64,000 nt of DNA from contig JANXTY010000036.1 in NCBI GenBank assembly GCA_025352145.1, positions 1-64,000 on the forward strand, given 5' to 3'. The first letter of the stretch is position 1; each line of letters opens with the position of its first letter. Source of the stretch: Oxalobacteraceae bacterium (lineage in GTDB: Bacteria; Pseudomonadota; Gammaproteobacteria; Burkholderiales; Burkholderiaceae_D). Below, piece after piece: positions 8,299 to 17,609 of the stretch. The notes beneath the pieces were generated by a model. It did not search any database. It was given only the letters and a program-made list of their open reading frames with translations, and had not been told where the DNA came from. A program made the position numbers and the translations under genes.

Positions 8299-10050
8299 TT
8301 ATTTTTTCGCTGATGGTTTTCTTGGATCAAGGTCAAGGATACGGCGTTGGCTATCAAGCAAATCCTGAGTCCAGGATTCATCGCCTTGAATAACCGTCGG
8401 CTTGAGCAAAATCACCAGTTCTCGCTTCTGTACCACTTGCGCCGTATTTTTAAACAGTGCTCCCAATACAGGCACATCGCCAGCGCCAGGTACTTGTGAG
8501 CGATCCGATGTCGTCGATTGCCGCATCAAGCCTCCGATCGCAACGATTTGCCCGTCACGGCCACGAACCACGCTGTCCGTCTCAGAAACAGCACTCGAAG
8601 CCAACGGCAAATTCAATGAACCGGCGCTGCCCAGATTAATCGACTTATCGATGGTAGTGACATTGCTCACCGAAGGATGAATGTGCAAGATGATGTTTCC
8701 TGCTTCGTCGATCTGGGGGGTCACATCAAGCGCCACCCCGGAGAAAAAAGGTTGCAAAGTCACGCTCGGTGTTGTCGTAGTAGATGTCCCTGTCGTCGTC
8801 GTACTGCTAACACTGGTCACAAAAAATTCATCCTTACCCACTTTTAGTACGGCTTTTTGATTATTCAACGTGGCAATGCGTGGGCTCGACAAAACATTGA
8901 CCGATCCCTGCGATTCTAAAAATGAAATCAGCGCAGCAAAATTATTAGTCTGCAAAGCGAGACCAAACAGGGAACCGGCCGCACCTTTGGCAGTCGCTAA
9001 TGACAAACTGGTGACAGCACTCAAACCATCGGTCAGTTCAGTATTATCTGCCTTGGACAAGGTGGTTCCAGACAATGCGTTGTTATAAGCAGCCGAAGAC
9101 AGCGTTGTGCCAGGTGCCACGAATCCACCCGACACTCGATTATTGGTATCCCCACGAAACGAAGCGAACGATGCCCAGTTAATGCCTGACTGAAAACTGT
9201 CGTTGAGTTGCACTTCAAGTATCTTGGCTTCCAGAATTACCTGCCGATCCACCGAAATTTGCGTCGCCTTCAGGTACGCATCCACATTGCGCAGCTCTTC
9301 GGGCATGGCGCGAATCACCAGCACCCCCGATTGCGGACTCATCACCACACTGCGTCCGTCTTTGTTAGCGCCGACAATGGCATCCAAAGACGCTTTTAAT
9401 TCACCCCAAAAATCATTCGTCGAGGTGGTGCTGATTTTGCTGTTATACAGTGCATGCGAGTTAGTCTGCGGTGTATTGCCCGACTGGTTACCCGTTCCTG
9501 CGTTCTGCCCCATTCCTGAACTGCCGACCGCATCGCTAACAGAACCGGAAATCACACGAATGTCGGAAGATCCTTGTCGACTGCCCGTCAAATAATTGAC
9601 ATGAAACAAGCGCGTTTGCAAAGTCAGTGGCTTGATGTAAATGCGGCTGCCTTCAACTTTATAGTCATAACCGTACAGCTCACGAATCGCGTCGAGCGCC
9701 TCAAAAACAGTGACCTCCTTTAAATTAGCGGAAATAGTCCCGGAGACATCGGGATGCACCAGCATGCTATAGCGGGTACCGGAAACAATCGCCATAAAAA
9801 ATTGCGCTGCCGGCGCGTTGCTGAAGGTCAGGTCAAACCGTTCTTCCATCGGCTTGCGTGGTGCGGGCATTTCCATTTTCAAGGGCGGTAACAAAGACGC
9901 TGCCACAACGTCGGGCTGGGCAGGTTGCGCTTTGGTGTGGGTCGCCTTACTCATTTCGGCATTGATCAAATCACGGGTTTCCTGCTTCGACATGGAAGTG
10001 GCACACCCGGCCAAACTGAGGACAACAATGGCAAATATAATTTTTTGCAT
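8299..10050 (-). CDS. mshL: MSHA pilus secretin MshL (lipoprotein)
   Basis: 583 residues. The signal peptide ends in a lipobox (LAGC, Cys about 16). A secretin/TonB short N-terminal-type domain follows (about 70-145, RFDLTFSNAPAAQFFMAIV). After a Gly/Asn/Ser-rich spacer comes an N1-like domain (VLVIRAMPEELRNVDAYLK) and the outer-membrane secretin core (ILEAKILEVQLNDSFQSGINW to VVIRGRDGQIVAIGGLM, then PVLGALFKNTAQVVQKRELVILLKP). It forms the outer-membrane gate through which the MSHA pilus passes. It starts 3 bp after the mshK stop. A diverged paralogue is at 27391-29199. Confidence 0.92.
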   Translation of the reverse strand: MQKIIFAIVVLSLAGCATSMSKQETRDLINAEMSKATHTKAQPAQPDVVAASLLPPLKMEMPAPRKPMEERFDLTFSNAPAAQFFMAIVSGTRYSMLVHPDVSGTISANLKEVTVFEALDAIRELYGYDYKVEGSRIYIKPLTLQTRLFHVNYLTGSRQGSSDIRVISGSVSDAVGSSGMGQNAGTGNQSGNTPQTNSHALYNSKISTTSTNDFWGELKASLDAIVGANKDGRSVVMSPQSGVLVIRAMPEELRNVDAYLKATQISVDRQVILEAKILEVQLNDSFQSGINWASFASFRGDTNNRVSGGFVAPGTTLSSAAYNNALSGTTLSKADNTELTDGLSAVTSLSLATAKGAAGSLFGLALQTNNFAALISFLESQGSVNVLSSPRIATLNNQKAVLKVGKDEFFVTSVSSTTTTGTSTTTTPSVTLQPFFSGVALDVTPQIDEAGNIILHIHPSVSNVTTIDKSINLGSAGSLNLPLASSAVSETDSVVRGRDGQIVAIGGLMRQSTTSDRSQVPGAGDVPVLGALFKNTAQVVQKRELVILLKPTVIQGDESWTQDLLDSQRRILDLDPRKPSAKK

Positions 10051-10053
10051 GCT

Positions 10054-10518
10054 CTATTTATCTTTGATTGTGTGACTATTAACGACAGATTTTAAGGCAG
10101 GCTGAATAGCAACCTGACGTTTTTCGAGCGCGGGGAAAAGTTTTAATGTTTGCACACTTTTACCGCTGCCCAAAACCACTTCACTTTCCCCTATTTTGAG
10201 AACCCGCATGTCACCCACAGTATCGCCAACACGTACCGTTTTGCCACTCACCATCGCCACTCGCCGCCCCGGAGAAATCAATACCGATTGCAACTTTGAC
10301 TGCGATGCAAAGGCGGCGTCAGTCTCCTGCGCCATACTACCCATTGACACGGGCGGGCGTGTAGGATCGATCAAATTTTCTGCGCCAACTACCATCGGCA
10401 CGATGCAAAAAAACGACAGTGTGACGGTTCGCAGGCCCATTTTTTTCATGGTAACGCTGCGACGATGCGACACAAAAGAGCGCATGAAGGTCAAATTCCG
10501 CTTCAAATGTTCAGCCAT
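10054..10518 (-). CDS. mshK: MSHA biogenesis protein MshK (PilP-like)
   Basis: 154 residues from the first start, which overlaps the end of mshJ by 16 bp. The signal peptide looks natural from a later Met (MKKMGLRTVTLSFFCIVPMVVGA, start 10449), so the real start may be 10449 or 10485; none has a strong ribosome binding site. The mature part begins ENLIDPTRPP, the hallmark DPTRPP of MshK/GspB/PilP-like periplasmic linkers. It continues with a small beta domain (LQSVLISPGRRVAMVSGKTVRVGD). Such proteins connect the inner-membrane platform to the secretin. Confidence 0.8.
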   Translation of the reverse strand: MAEHLKRNLTFMRSFVSHRRSVTMKKMGLRTVTLSFFCIVPMVVGAENLIDPTRPPVSMGSMAQETDAAFASQSKLQSVLISPGRRVAMVSGKTVRVGDTVGDMRVLKIGESEVVLGSGKSVQTLKLFPALEKRQVAIQPALKSVVNSHTIKDK

Positions 10519-11219
10519 TTCTTATCCAGACTTAAGGTGTACAGGGTGAGCGTTAATGTAGTTTTCGGATATTCGTCCACCTTTAGCGTCGCCTTCCCCC
10601 AAAATAACTGCCACGGCATCGCCTCTAATGAGGCCATCGTATTCATCATATCGAGATATCCGCCCTGAACCACGATCTCTACCCCATGCTTATAAATTGC
10701 GCCGACAGCGGGGGCAAGGTCACTATTTTCCTTCACGGAAGCAACTGCGCCTCCGGCTTTATTTGGAATGGTGTCCGCACTAACTGCCCCACCAGTCAAA
10801 TTAGCCACCTCCAATGTCTTCAGAGACAACAACTGCAAACGGCTGTTGCGTCGTAAAATATCCTCGAGCAAAACGGCCATTTTGTCAGGCGCGACCAAAC
10901 TTTTTTGCATCTCCTGCAATTGCGCGTGCATCTGGTCAGACTTCTTCTTCAGTTCCTGGAAGTGGTCACGATTAATTACATCTGGGTCATTTTTCTGCGC
11001 AGCAAGCATGTGATCAATTTCCGCTTGATTCGTTGCAATTTGCCCCTGTTCCTGCTTCACTTTATCGGCGATTTTGCGTTGCTTAGCTAGTTGTGGATCA
11101 AGCAGCGAGGAATTGATCAGCGTAATGAGCACGCTGGCGACAGCAACGAATACCATCGCCCGTTCACGCAGGCTCAACGCATCAATTCTGAGCGCGGTTT
11201 TTTGCCAAAGCTGCTTCAT
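10503..11219 (-). CDS. mshJ: MSHA biogenesis protein MshJ (PilO-like)
   Basis: 238 residues. A short cytoplasmic N-terminus precedes one membrane span (about 23-42, AMVFVAVASVLITLINSSLL) and a long coiled coil (about 50-110). The small periplasmic domain ends GVEIVVQGGYLDMMNTMASLEAMPWQLFWGKATLKVDEYP, the PilO/GspM-type ferredoxin-like fold region. The start ATGA overlaps the stop of the upstream PilN-like gene, indicating translational coupling. It is an alignment-complex component. Confidence 0.85.
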   Translation of the reverse strand: MKQLWQKTALRIDALSLRERAMVFVAVASVLITLINSSLLDPQLAKQRKIADKVKQEQGQIATNQAEIDHMLAAQKNDPDVINRDHFQELKKKSDQMHAQLQEMQKSLVAPDKMAVLLEDILRRNSRLQLLSLKTLEVANLTGGAVSADTIPNKAGGAVASVKENSDLAPAVGAIYKHGVEIVVQGGYLDMMNTMASLEAMPWQLFWGKATLKVDEYPKTTLTLTLYTLSLDKKWLNI

Positions 11220-11902
11220 TTGCTTTTTGCCCCGGACGCATCAATCGACTCTTTTACACTAGCCGCAGAATGCAAATCAAAATCAATGTAAGGAGCCGGT
11301 TTCGGCTTACCCGCACTTTTATCCGATGCCATGTCTTTCGCCTCCGGCTCTACTGGCGGCGTATGCATTTCCAACGTGGAAAAAGATTTCCCCTGCATCA
11401 CCGCCTCATTTTTCAGACGGGTAATATATGCGGGAACCAGCTCTGCACGCAGTACCCGTCCCTGCAGCCCGATGTCATTGCCTGCCCCAATAATACTAAA
11501 TCCCGTTAGCCACAACCCCTCCAGACGCTGACGTGAAAATGCCCGGAAATATTCCGAGTAACCCTTCGTGTTACCAAAATCACCTGCGCTAAGCACAGAA
11601 AAAATTTGCTGCAATCCCTTCACCTCCGCATCCAATTTGGCAATATCATTTTCCAATGCCACGCTCTTTTGTTTCGGGCCGAACTCATTCTGAGCTCTGC
11701 TCAGTCGCGCCTGAGAATCTGCCAATCTGGCGGTGGTGTACACCGCCTCTTTATTCAAGCGGGAAACTTGATACCCGGCATAAAAAGAAATGAGTAACGA
11801 CCCCAGTAAAATCAAGCCTAATGCCTGCACCATCGTCACAGCAGAAAAGTATTTTTTCTGCTTAAGAAAAATGGGATTGAATAAATTGATTTGCTGGCTC
11901 AC
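11216..11902 (-). CDS. PilN-like MSHA biogenesis protein (MshI2)
   Basis: 228 residues. It opens SQQINLFNPIFLKQKKYFSA, the cytoplasmic INLxxP motif by which PilN binds PilM. A membrane span (about 22-44) and a coiled coil follow, and then a periplasmic domain with GLWLTGFSIIGAGNDIGLQGRVL, as in PilN. GTG 11902 overlaps the mshI stop (GTGA). It probably forms the PilM-PilN-PilO-like platform with MshI and MshJ. Confidence 0.82.
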   Translation of the reverse strand: MSQQINLFNPIFLKQKKYFSAVTMVQALGLILLGSLLISFYAGYQVSRLNKEAVYTTARLADSQARLSRAQNEFGPKQKSVALENDIAKLDAEVKGLQQIFSVLSAGDFGNTKGYSEYFRAFSRQRLEGLWLTGFSIIGAGNDIGLQGRVLRAELVPAYITRLKNEAVMQGKSFSTLEMHTPPVEPEAKDMASDKSAGKPKPAPYIDFDLHSAASVKESIDASGAKSK

Positions 11903-12849
11903 AGCACCGTCTCCTCATGACGTAATGCCGCACCCAGAACTTTGAAGTAACGTTGCTGGGCTTGAGGTTGCTGCAATTCTGCCACCTTGGTGATGTCTAG
12001 CGCTGCCGCCAGCTGCAAACCCTCCACCGGAACGTACAAGTTCCCCGCCAAATATTCCTGCAGTTCACTGGCCGCCCCTGCTACGGGAAAAAGCATCAGC
12101 TTGGACAGGGGAATGAAATGAAACTGGCGATCAAAATGATCTAGCGAACGTTGCAACTCCAACGCAATGCGTTCAAACAAGGCCGTTTTCTGAGCGGCAT
12201 CCGATTGCACCAACTGCGCCAGGGGGATGTCAATACGCCGCGCAAGATACAATTCTCCGGCAAAAGTAATGGTCAATAAGCCGCCATCGCCGTCAAACGA
12301 AAGTAAGGCTAAACCGCGCGCTTCTGTCTCCATCAACGCCGATATATTGCGTTGCGCCAGTTCGGGGATATCGATCGCCGTCAACGACATCTTTGCATCA
12401 GAAAAGAGGGTTTGTCGCTGTTCGATCAATTGGTTGCGGGCCGCTACCGCATACATGGTATGGTTACGTGGCGGCGCATTTTTTTCTACTGGAATATCGA
12501 GCACATCGACAGTCGCATCATCGACATGGAAATCGAGCATGTCTTTCAAACGCCACCGGATGGCGGTTTTCAGTTCCTCCCGGGGCACATTCGGCGCATC
12601 CACAGCCAGCATCTGATATTCGCCGGATGCGAGCAAATTCGTACAACGATAACGAACTGCCTGCAATTCTTTTGACAGCTTCTCTAACTGGAGAACATTC
12701 GACAGACTATGGGTCGGATAGAATGCCACCCATTCGACCTTGGGCAGCGCCGAGGGTGATCGCGTTATGTACGCAGCACACAGACCATCAGCCTGTATGC
12801 TGAGAGACATCCATCCAGTAAATTTTTTTGATTTCGTAAATAAGCCCAT
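11899..12849 (-). CDS. mshI: MSHA biogenesis protein MshI (PilM-like)
   Basis: 316 residues from ATG 12849; an in-frame GTG sits two codons earlier. It has no signal peptide or membrane span, as expected for the cytoplasmic actin-like PilM/GspL-type protein. Recognisable parts are WMSLSIQADGLCAAYI, the AIRWRLKDMLDFHVDDATVDVLDIP segment and the second actin-like lobe (ALLSFDGDGGLLTITFAGELYLARRIDIP). It is first in the mshI-pilN-J-K-L-M-N run and is separated from mshQ by about 265 bp holding a repeat element, so this half may have its own promoter. Confidence 0.85.
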   Translation of the reverse strand: MGLFTKSKKFTGWMSLSIQADGLCAAYITRSPSALPKVEWVAFYPTHSLSNVLQLEKLSKELQAVRYRCTNLLASGEYQMLAVDAPNVPREELKTAIRWRLKDMLDFHVDDATVDVLDIPVEKNAPPRNHTMYAVAARNQLIEQRQTLFSDAKMSLTAIDIPELAQRNISALMETEARGLALLSFDGDGGLLTITFAGELYLARRIDIPLAQLVQSDAAQKTALFERIALELQRSLDHFDRQFHFIPLSKLMLFPVAGAASELQEYLAGNLYVPVEGLQLAAALDITKVAELQQPQAQQRYFKVLGAALRHEETVL

Positions 12850-12990
12850 GCCCACAACTAAATAAATAGAGATTACTTGAAGCTAAAAGAATAAAGAGTT
12901 GCTGTCAATTCATTTGTGCTCAAAAGCAGCATAGCGCCAAAGTTATTTTCCCCTGAACAAAATGTTGAATGATTTTTCGGCTTACTAGCT

Positions 12991-13114
12991 GATGTTACGC
13001 AGCGTGCAGAGACCGGGGGCACGGCATGCCGTGCCCCACCGACACGTAATATTCCGGGTACCACTGCCAACCCGGCGTATTCAGAACTGCAAGCGCACCC
13101 CACTACCTAACATC
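12991..13114. repeat. Small inverted-repeat element, copy 2, with perfect palindrome
   Basis: The element begins gatgttacgcagcg and ends taacatc (13108-13114), so the outermost 7 bp are exact inverted repeats, and it abuts the mshQ stop codon. About 13058-13095 is homologous to copy 1 at about 6155-6192. Copy 2 additionally contains a perfect 22-bp palindrome at 13016-13037 (ggggcacggca and its reverse complement). The rest of the gap 12850-12990 shows nothing recognisable. Confidence 0.65.
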
Positions 13115-16100
13115 TTAATAGGTTTCCCTGAGATAAATAACAGGACTCTTATAGGTGCCGAAAGTTGCCCTTGCGCTTGGATTGATAGCCGCACCGCCCG
13201 CCCACGGAAATTGGAACCAGGATTGGAACGCAAGATCAATGGTCACCACAACATAACCAAAGTTGCCATTCCCCGGGCCCAATACAGCCGAACCCTGACC
13301 TGTTAAACGTAATTTCCCGTCCCCTTTTGTAAATGTTCCCATGCTGGGAGCGAGGACATCGGCCGTATCCCCCGCATTGCGCATACGCGCGATCACCTCG
13401 CCCGAGGCAAGCTTATTTCTGGCCGTCTGCGCGGCAAAAGCTAAATCCGCTGCGCTCGTCGGCACGGCAACCTGTGTACAACTGTCATCGGCACTGACAA
13501 CCCAACCCGTCCCGGCCTTGAAATACTCTAGCTTCGTCGGTATCGACAGCGGCAACAATTCTGTTCCAAGCGCATTGGAAAGTCGAATCCGCCCATCGCG
13601 CACCCAAGTCAGTCCCAACGATGCGTGGTCATTGCCAACAGGCGTCACGATATCCATGCCATATCCGCTGATCACCACCCCATCGAGATCTTGTGGCGCA
13701 ATTCCCAGCTCTGTTAAGAAGGGACCATCCAATGCCCGGCTAAAGCTAGCTACCAAAGAAACGTTCGCAGCTACCCCATCCAACCAGGTCCCGCTGCTAC
13801 TTGTCGGCGGCGTTACACGTGCCGTTTGATCGACTCCGGTAGTCGCCTTTTTTAACGCGTAACCGCCAGAAAGGTAAGTGGTGTTACTGCTTGTGTTCGA
13901 AATAGAGAAATGGGTCGTATCAGGAACAGCCACCAAAGTCTGGAGCGTTCCATTTAATTCCACCATGCCCAGCACATCGCCGATATAAACTTGATCATTG
14001 ATTGCATAGCCATGCACACTCGCCGTTGCCACTACGCCAGGATTAGCTTTGGTAATTTGGGTGATAGTACGTGTTAGGGAAGAAGAAAAACTATCAAGCG
14101 CACCCAGATTTAAATTGGCCGGGGTGTTTAGATCTAACTTAGCCAGGGTTCCTGCGTAATTTTTGGTGATACCGCCTGCGGCATTTTGAGCTTGCAAAGT
14201 AAACCATGCCTTCATCGGCTCACCCATGTAAGTAAAGGTCGATGCCGGAGTACACCCAGTACCCGCCCCCATATCGCTACGATTGACAATCGACGCGCTA
14301 CTCAGAGAAAAATGGTCGGGAGTAAAACGGCCAAAAGACGCGGTGTTAGCGCTAATGCCAAAGTTACAGCCGTACTTGCCACTCGCATTAATCGTATTCG
14401 AATAGGCCGCTGCCACGACGCCACTAACGCAATCGTTTTTCGTTGAAACACTGTCGATCAGTGTCCAGGTATCATCGTATACGCCGGGAATCGGGACGCC
14501 GCCTGTGGGTGCAAGGAAGTTGAACGCACCAACCTCGCCATAGGTGAACGTGTTGCTACTTGCCACGCCGGCAACCGCAGCAGGAAAGCTTCCGACATTC
14601 AACGAGCCAGGCCAAATTGCCGGGCTTACCAAGGATGCCGCATTAATTCTCAATGCACCGGTGTAACCGCTAATAGTCGTTGCCGTCAAATTAAAATTAC
14701 TGCCTGCCTTAATGGCTGGCGTGCCCGTCGTCGCGCCATTGGTCGCCGCAATCCCACCACTGGCGCTCGTGGAAGAAACCGCCACGGTCAATGGGCGCAC
14801 CGAAAATGAATCGGCCGAACACGCAGGCGCTGTCGCGGTAAAGGTGGCGCAAGTCACGCTGGTGCATTCCTTGATCACCGCGATCAGATTGTTCCAGGCC
14901 GAATTTAAAGTATAGGAAGGCGACAGTTTGGCCCCTTTATCAGACGAAATATATTGCAAAATCTGTGTGCCGCCCGCTTCCACTGCCGCCTTTCCAGTGC
15001 AAGCGCCGTTGCAAGTACGCGCGGTATCGGGACCGCAAAGTCCATCACTATTGTCGACAATTTTTACGGACAGAAATTTATTGCTGACAGCGGAATAAGA
15101 GTCCGAGATCCCCGTCGCAGTCAACGCCGCTACCCAAAGCTTGAATGGGGTTCCGGCCAGCTTCATGTAGATGTCGCCCGTCTGAAAATTAGGATAGGCA
15201 GGTACCGTCGAACCGGCTGCGATCGGAAACGCTTCATCGATGGCAGAGAACCCACTTGCCACCCCCCCGGTCGGCGGTGCAATACTCTGGGCGCAGACGC
15301 GCAGGCCCCCAATTTCGTGAATATTGTTTTGTCCGCCGGTAGAGCCGGTAAAAGAAATTTTCCAATAATCCGGCACCACCTTCGTCGTCCAGCCCTGAGT
15401 CAATGCAAAATTGGCTTCCGTGTAAGCATTAAAAGGGCCGAACAGAGAAACATAAGAATTCCCATTTTTGGTCGTAGCATCGCGATTGACATTGACATTA
15501 ATCGTGCCCCCCACCGCATTGCGCGCATCGACCACCACTTGGTACATATAACCGGGAGCCGGGGTGGCAGACCCCGTATTATCGATACCCAGACCGCCGG
15601 GATTGCTCGCTGTGCCACCAAGCCAGCGATAACCGTTAGTCGCTTTCCCAGGTCCACGCACACCGACCGACTGCACAATAAATCCGGGGCCGTTGACGCG
15701 CCCCTCGGTTGGATTCTGGTAATTGCCAAATTCATCCAGAGCCACGCCCAGCCAACCGCCCGCAAAACCGGGAATACTCGTCTGTTGGGCATACCCTAAA
15801 GAACCACCAAACGCACCGGGTACTGCCGGGATCGATGAATCAGACAAAGTCACTGCGATACCATCGGCGCCATTGCCGTTGTACGCATAGGCTTGAAATT
15901 CGACCGAAATGTAATTGCCACTGGCGGGGAAAATGGCCGGCACCGTGGCTGCCTTCGCGTTATTGCCGGTATTTTCAGTCAAGCGCAACAGGCCGCTGGT
16001 AACGTTAATGTAAGGATCGTTATTAAGACCATCGCTGCTCGAGGGAACCCAGGCTGCGCTACCGAAAATCGTTGAGGGGTTAAGAGTAGCTCTGCCAAAA

Positions 16101-16951
16101 GTATCACACACACAGCTCACCACGACACCCACTGGAACATTACTGGGTGCCGTACAAAACGGCTTGAGCGCAATCGTCAGAAATGCATTGATTGAACTAG
16201 TTACGTTGGCCGTGGTATTGCCCGTCGCGCCTGCCGCATTCATGGTGCCGTCCCATACCGCAAAGCCACCGCCATTGCCGGATGTGGTCCCTGCGTCGGA
16301 TCGTCCCGTAAGACCCACCAAGCTGCCATTCGTCTGGGCACTAAACTCAGCAGCTGCCGAATCATCATCGCGTGCGACAGCTTGCACAATTAAGGTTTCC
16401 GGGCCGGTCGTCGTCACGCCACTCACCGTGACCGTCCCACTCGCTGCAGCCTTGACGCCACCACCGGTGACATCCCAAGGATTGCCGACATTGACCACAC
16501 CTCGATAAGTCAGGATCTGGGCATAAACGTGATCGCCCGCGTCAGCAACCCGTGGCGTCGCCATCGCAGTCGATGTCGCACGCGCCCAGAACACGGTGAT
16601 ACGAGCGCCGTTCGTGGTAGCGCCTGTCGCCTGCGGACTATTAGCTACCGCAACAAACCCTGCCGGAGTCGAGAGCGTCGCCGGTTCGCCACCGGCACTT
16701 TCAACGAAAAGAAGCGCCAGATCTCCAAACTGATGGGTTGGCCAGGCAGGATTGACGGACCCGGTACCGCTCACTGCGACACCTGCGGCTTGGAATGTCG
16801 GGGCCGCAGCCTGTGCTTGCCCGGCCACTGTCAGGAACACGACCAGCAACGCTGCGAGCCATAATGACATGGTCTGCATTTTTTTAGCGAAGCGCGGGAA
16901 GCAAAGAAGGCTTACGCCCCATTTTTCAAGATGCAATCCATTGTTATTCAT
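13115..16951 (-). CDS. mshQ: MshQ-like giant MSHA-locus surface protein
   Basis: 1278 residues from ATG 16951, chosen because GGAGAT lies 7-8 bases upstream; the longer frame from 16972 lacks a site. The signal peptide is delayed (about residues 25-49, LWLAALLVVFLTVAGQAQA). An N-terminal beta domain is followed by a legume-lectin-like domain (about 290-560, FGRATLNPSTIFGSAAW, YISVEFQAYAYNGNGADGIAVTLSD, GWLGVALDEFGNY). The C-terminal half is the DUF6701 module typical of MshQ. It is last in the prepilin sub-operon. The product is predicted to be exported and carbohydrate-binding, perhaps tip-located; the role is inferred. Confidence 0.82.
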   Translation of the reverse strand: MNNNGLHLEKWGVSLLCFPRFAKKMQTMSLWLAALLVVFLTVAGQAQAAAPTFQAAGVAVSGTGSVNPAWPTHQFGDLALLFVESAGGEPATLSTPAGFVAVANSPQATGATTNGARITVFWARATSTAMATPRVADAGDHVYAQILTYRGVVNVGNPWDVTGGGVKAAASGTVTVSGVTTTGPETLIVQAVARDDDSAAAEFSAQTNGSLVGLTGRSDAGTTSGNGGGFAVWDGTMNAAGATGNTTANVTSSINAFLTIALKPFCTAPSNVPVGVVVSCVCDTFGRATLNPSTIFGSAAWVPSSSDGLNNDPYINVTSGLLRLTENTGNNAKAATVPAIFPASGNYISVEFQAYAYNGNGADGIAVTLSDSSIPAVPGAFGGSLGYAQQTSIPGFAGGWLGVALDEFGNYQNPTEGRVNGPGFIVQSVGVRGPGKATNGYRWLGGTASNPGGLGIDNTGSATPAPGYMYQVVVDARNAVGGTINVNVNRDATTKNGNSYVSLFGPFNAYTEANFALTQGWTTKVVPDYWKISFTGSTGGQNNIHEIGGLRVCAQSIAPPTGGVASGFSAIDEAFPIAAGSTVPAYPNFQTGDIYMKLAGTPFKLWVAALTATGISDSYSAVSNKFLSVKIVDNSDGLCGPDTARTCNGACTGKAAVEAGGTQILQYISSDKGAKLSPSYTLNSAWNNLIAVIKECTSVTCATFTATAPACSADSFSVRPLTVAVSSTSASGGIAATNGATTGTPAIKAGSNFNLTATTISGYTGALRINAASLVSPAIWPGSLNVGSFPAAVAGVASSNTFTYGEVGAFNFLAPTGGVPIPGVYDDTWTLIDSVSTKNDCVSGVVAAAYSNTINASGKYGCNFGISANTASFGRFTPDHFSLSSASIVNRSDMGAGTGCTPASTFTYMGEPMKAWFTLQAQNAAGGITKNYAGTLAKLDLNTPANLNLGALDSFSSSLTRTITQITKANPGVVATASVHGYAINDQVYIGDVLGMVELNGTLQTLVAVPDTTHFSISNTSSNTTYLSGGYALKKATTGVDQTARVTPPTSSSGTWLDGVAANVSLVASFSRALDGPFLTELGIAPQDLDGVVISGYGMDIVTPVGNDHASLGLTWVRDGRIRLSNALGTELLPLSIPTKLEYFKAGTGWVVSADDSCTQVAVPTSAADLAFAAQTARNKLASGEVIARMRNAGDTADVLAPSMGTFTKGDGKLRLTGQGSAVLGPGNGNFGYVVVTIDLAFQSWFQFPWAGGAAINPSARATFGTYKSPVIYLRETY

Positions 16952-16998
16952 GTCATCTCCTTTGACGCCCAACGCCCAATAAACCTGCGCTCACATCC

Positions 16999-17028
16999 GT
17001 ATTTGCCCGTATTTGCCCGTATTTTCCC
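16999..17028. repeat. Three 10-bp tandem repeats between mshP and mshQ
   Basis: gtatttgccc occurs twice (16999-17018), followed by gtattttccc (17019-17028), in the short mshP-mshQ spacer. Confidence 0.85.
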
Positions 17029-17063
17029 GTATACAAACATCCCTGCGCACATGCAGAAAATTT

Positions 17064-17609
17064 CTAAAATGCCACCATCGAAGTCACCTGCCGCTCTACA
17101 TACGTGGAACCTGTCGGCACGCCGACATGGGGACAGGCACCCGCACTGGGTTGATTGCAGGCATTTGCCACTAAGGTAAATACCTGGGTAAACGTACCTG
17201 CCTGACACACCGGTGTGCAAGTACAACTGACCGTAGCAGTAAATCCACCCATTTGCACATTATTTGTTGCGGCCCCGGCACTGGCCGCACCCGTACAAGG
17301 CGGGGTTGCAAACGCGCATGTGGTCGCGCACGCGTAGGTGGTTCTTGCTACCGGATCCAACGCCTGATACATCCCCCAATCAAGCCCGGAACGCGCGGCC
17401 CAATAAGCGCGACTGCCCTCAAGATCGGTCGCCGAAGTAGTATGCTGGGCAGTCGAGAAAACCACCATAAATGTCCCCAAGGCCGCTAATACCACCAACA
17501 AGAAAATTGCTGAAACAATAGAAAATCCTTGGCTTGAACGCTTGACGCTCCATCGATCAAGACAAGGAGCGCATACTGTCGACATCCGCTGAGAATGGTT
17601 ATGGAACAT
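17064..17609 (-). CDS. mshP: MSHA biogenesis protein MshP
   Basis: About 181 residues. The prepilin-like segment SSQGFSIVSAIFLLVVLAALGTFMVV matches MshP, in which the usual FTLIE is replaced by FSIVSAIF. The mature domain contains GSRAYWAARSGLDWGMYQAL, as in PilX/MshP-type minor pilins. The start is ambiguous: 17627, 17609 or 17585 are all in frame and none has a strong ribosome binding site. The chosen one overlaps mshO by 11 bp, like its neighbours. It is a predicted minor pilin or initiation-complex subunit. Confidence 0.82.
   Translation of the reverse strand: MFHNHSQRMSTVCAPCLDRWSVKRSSQGFSIVSAIFLLVVLAALGTFMVVFSTAQHTTSATDLEGSRAYWAARSGLDWGMYQALDPVARTTYACATTCAFATPPCTGAASAGAATNNVQMGGFTATVSCTCTPVCQAGTFTQVFTLVANACNQPSAGACPHVGVPTGSTYVERQVTSMVAF

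Noticed and set aside
14954-15799. Plus-strand 281-codon open frame
   Set aside because: Antisense to mshQ, no ribosome binding site, Arg-rich composition typical of shadow frames.
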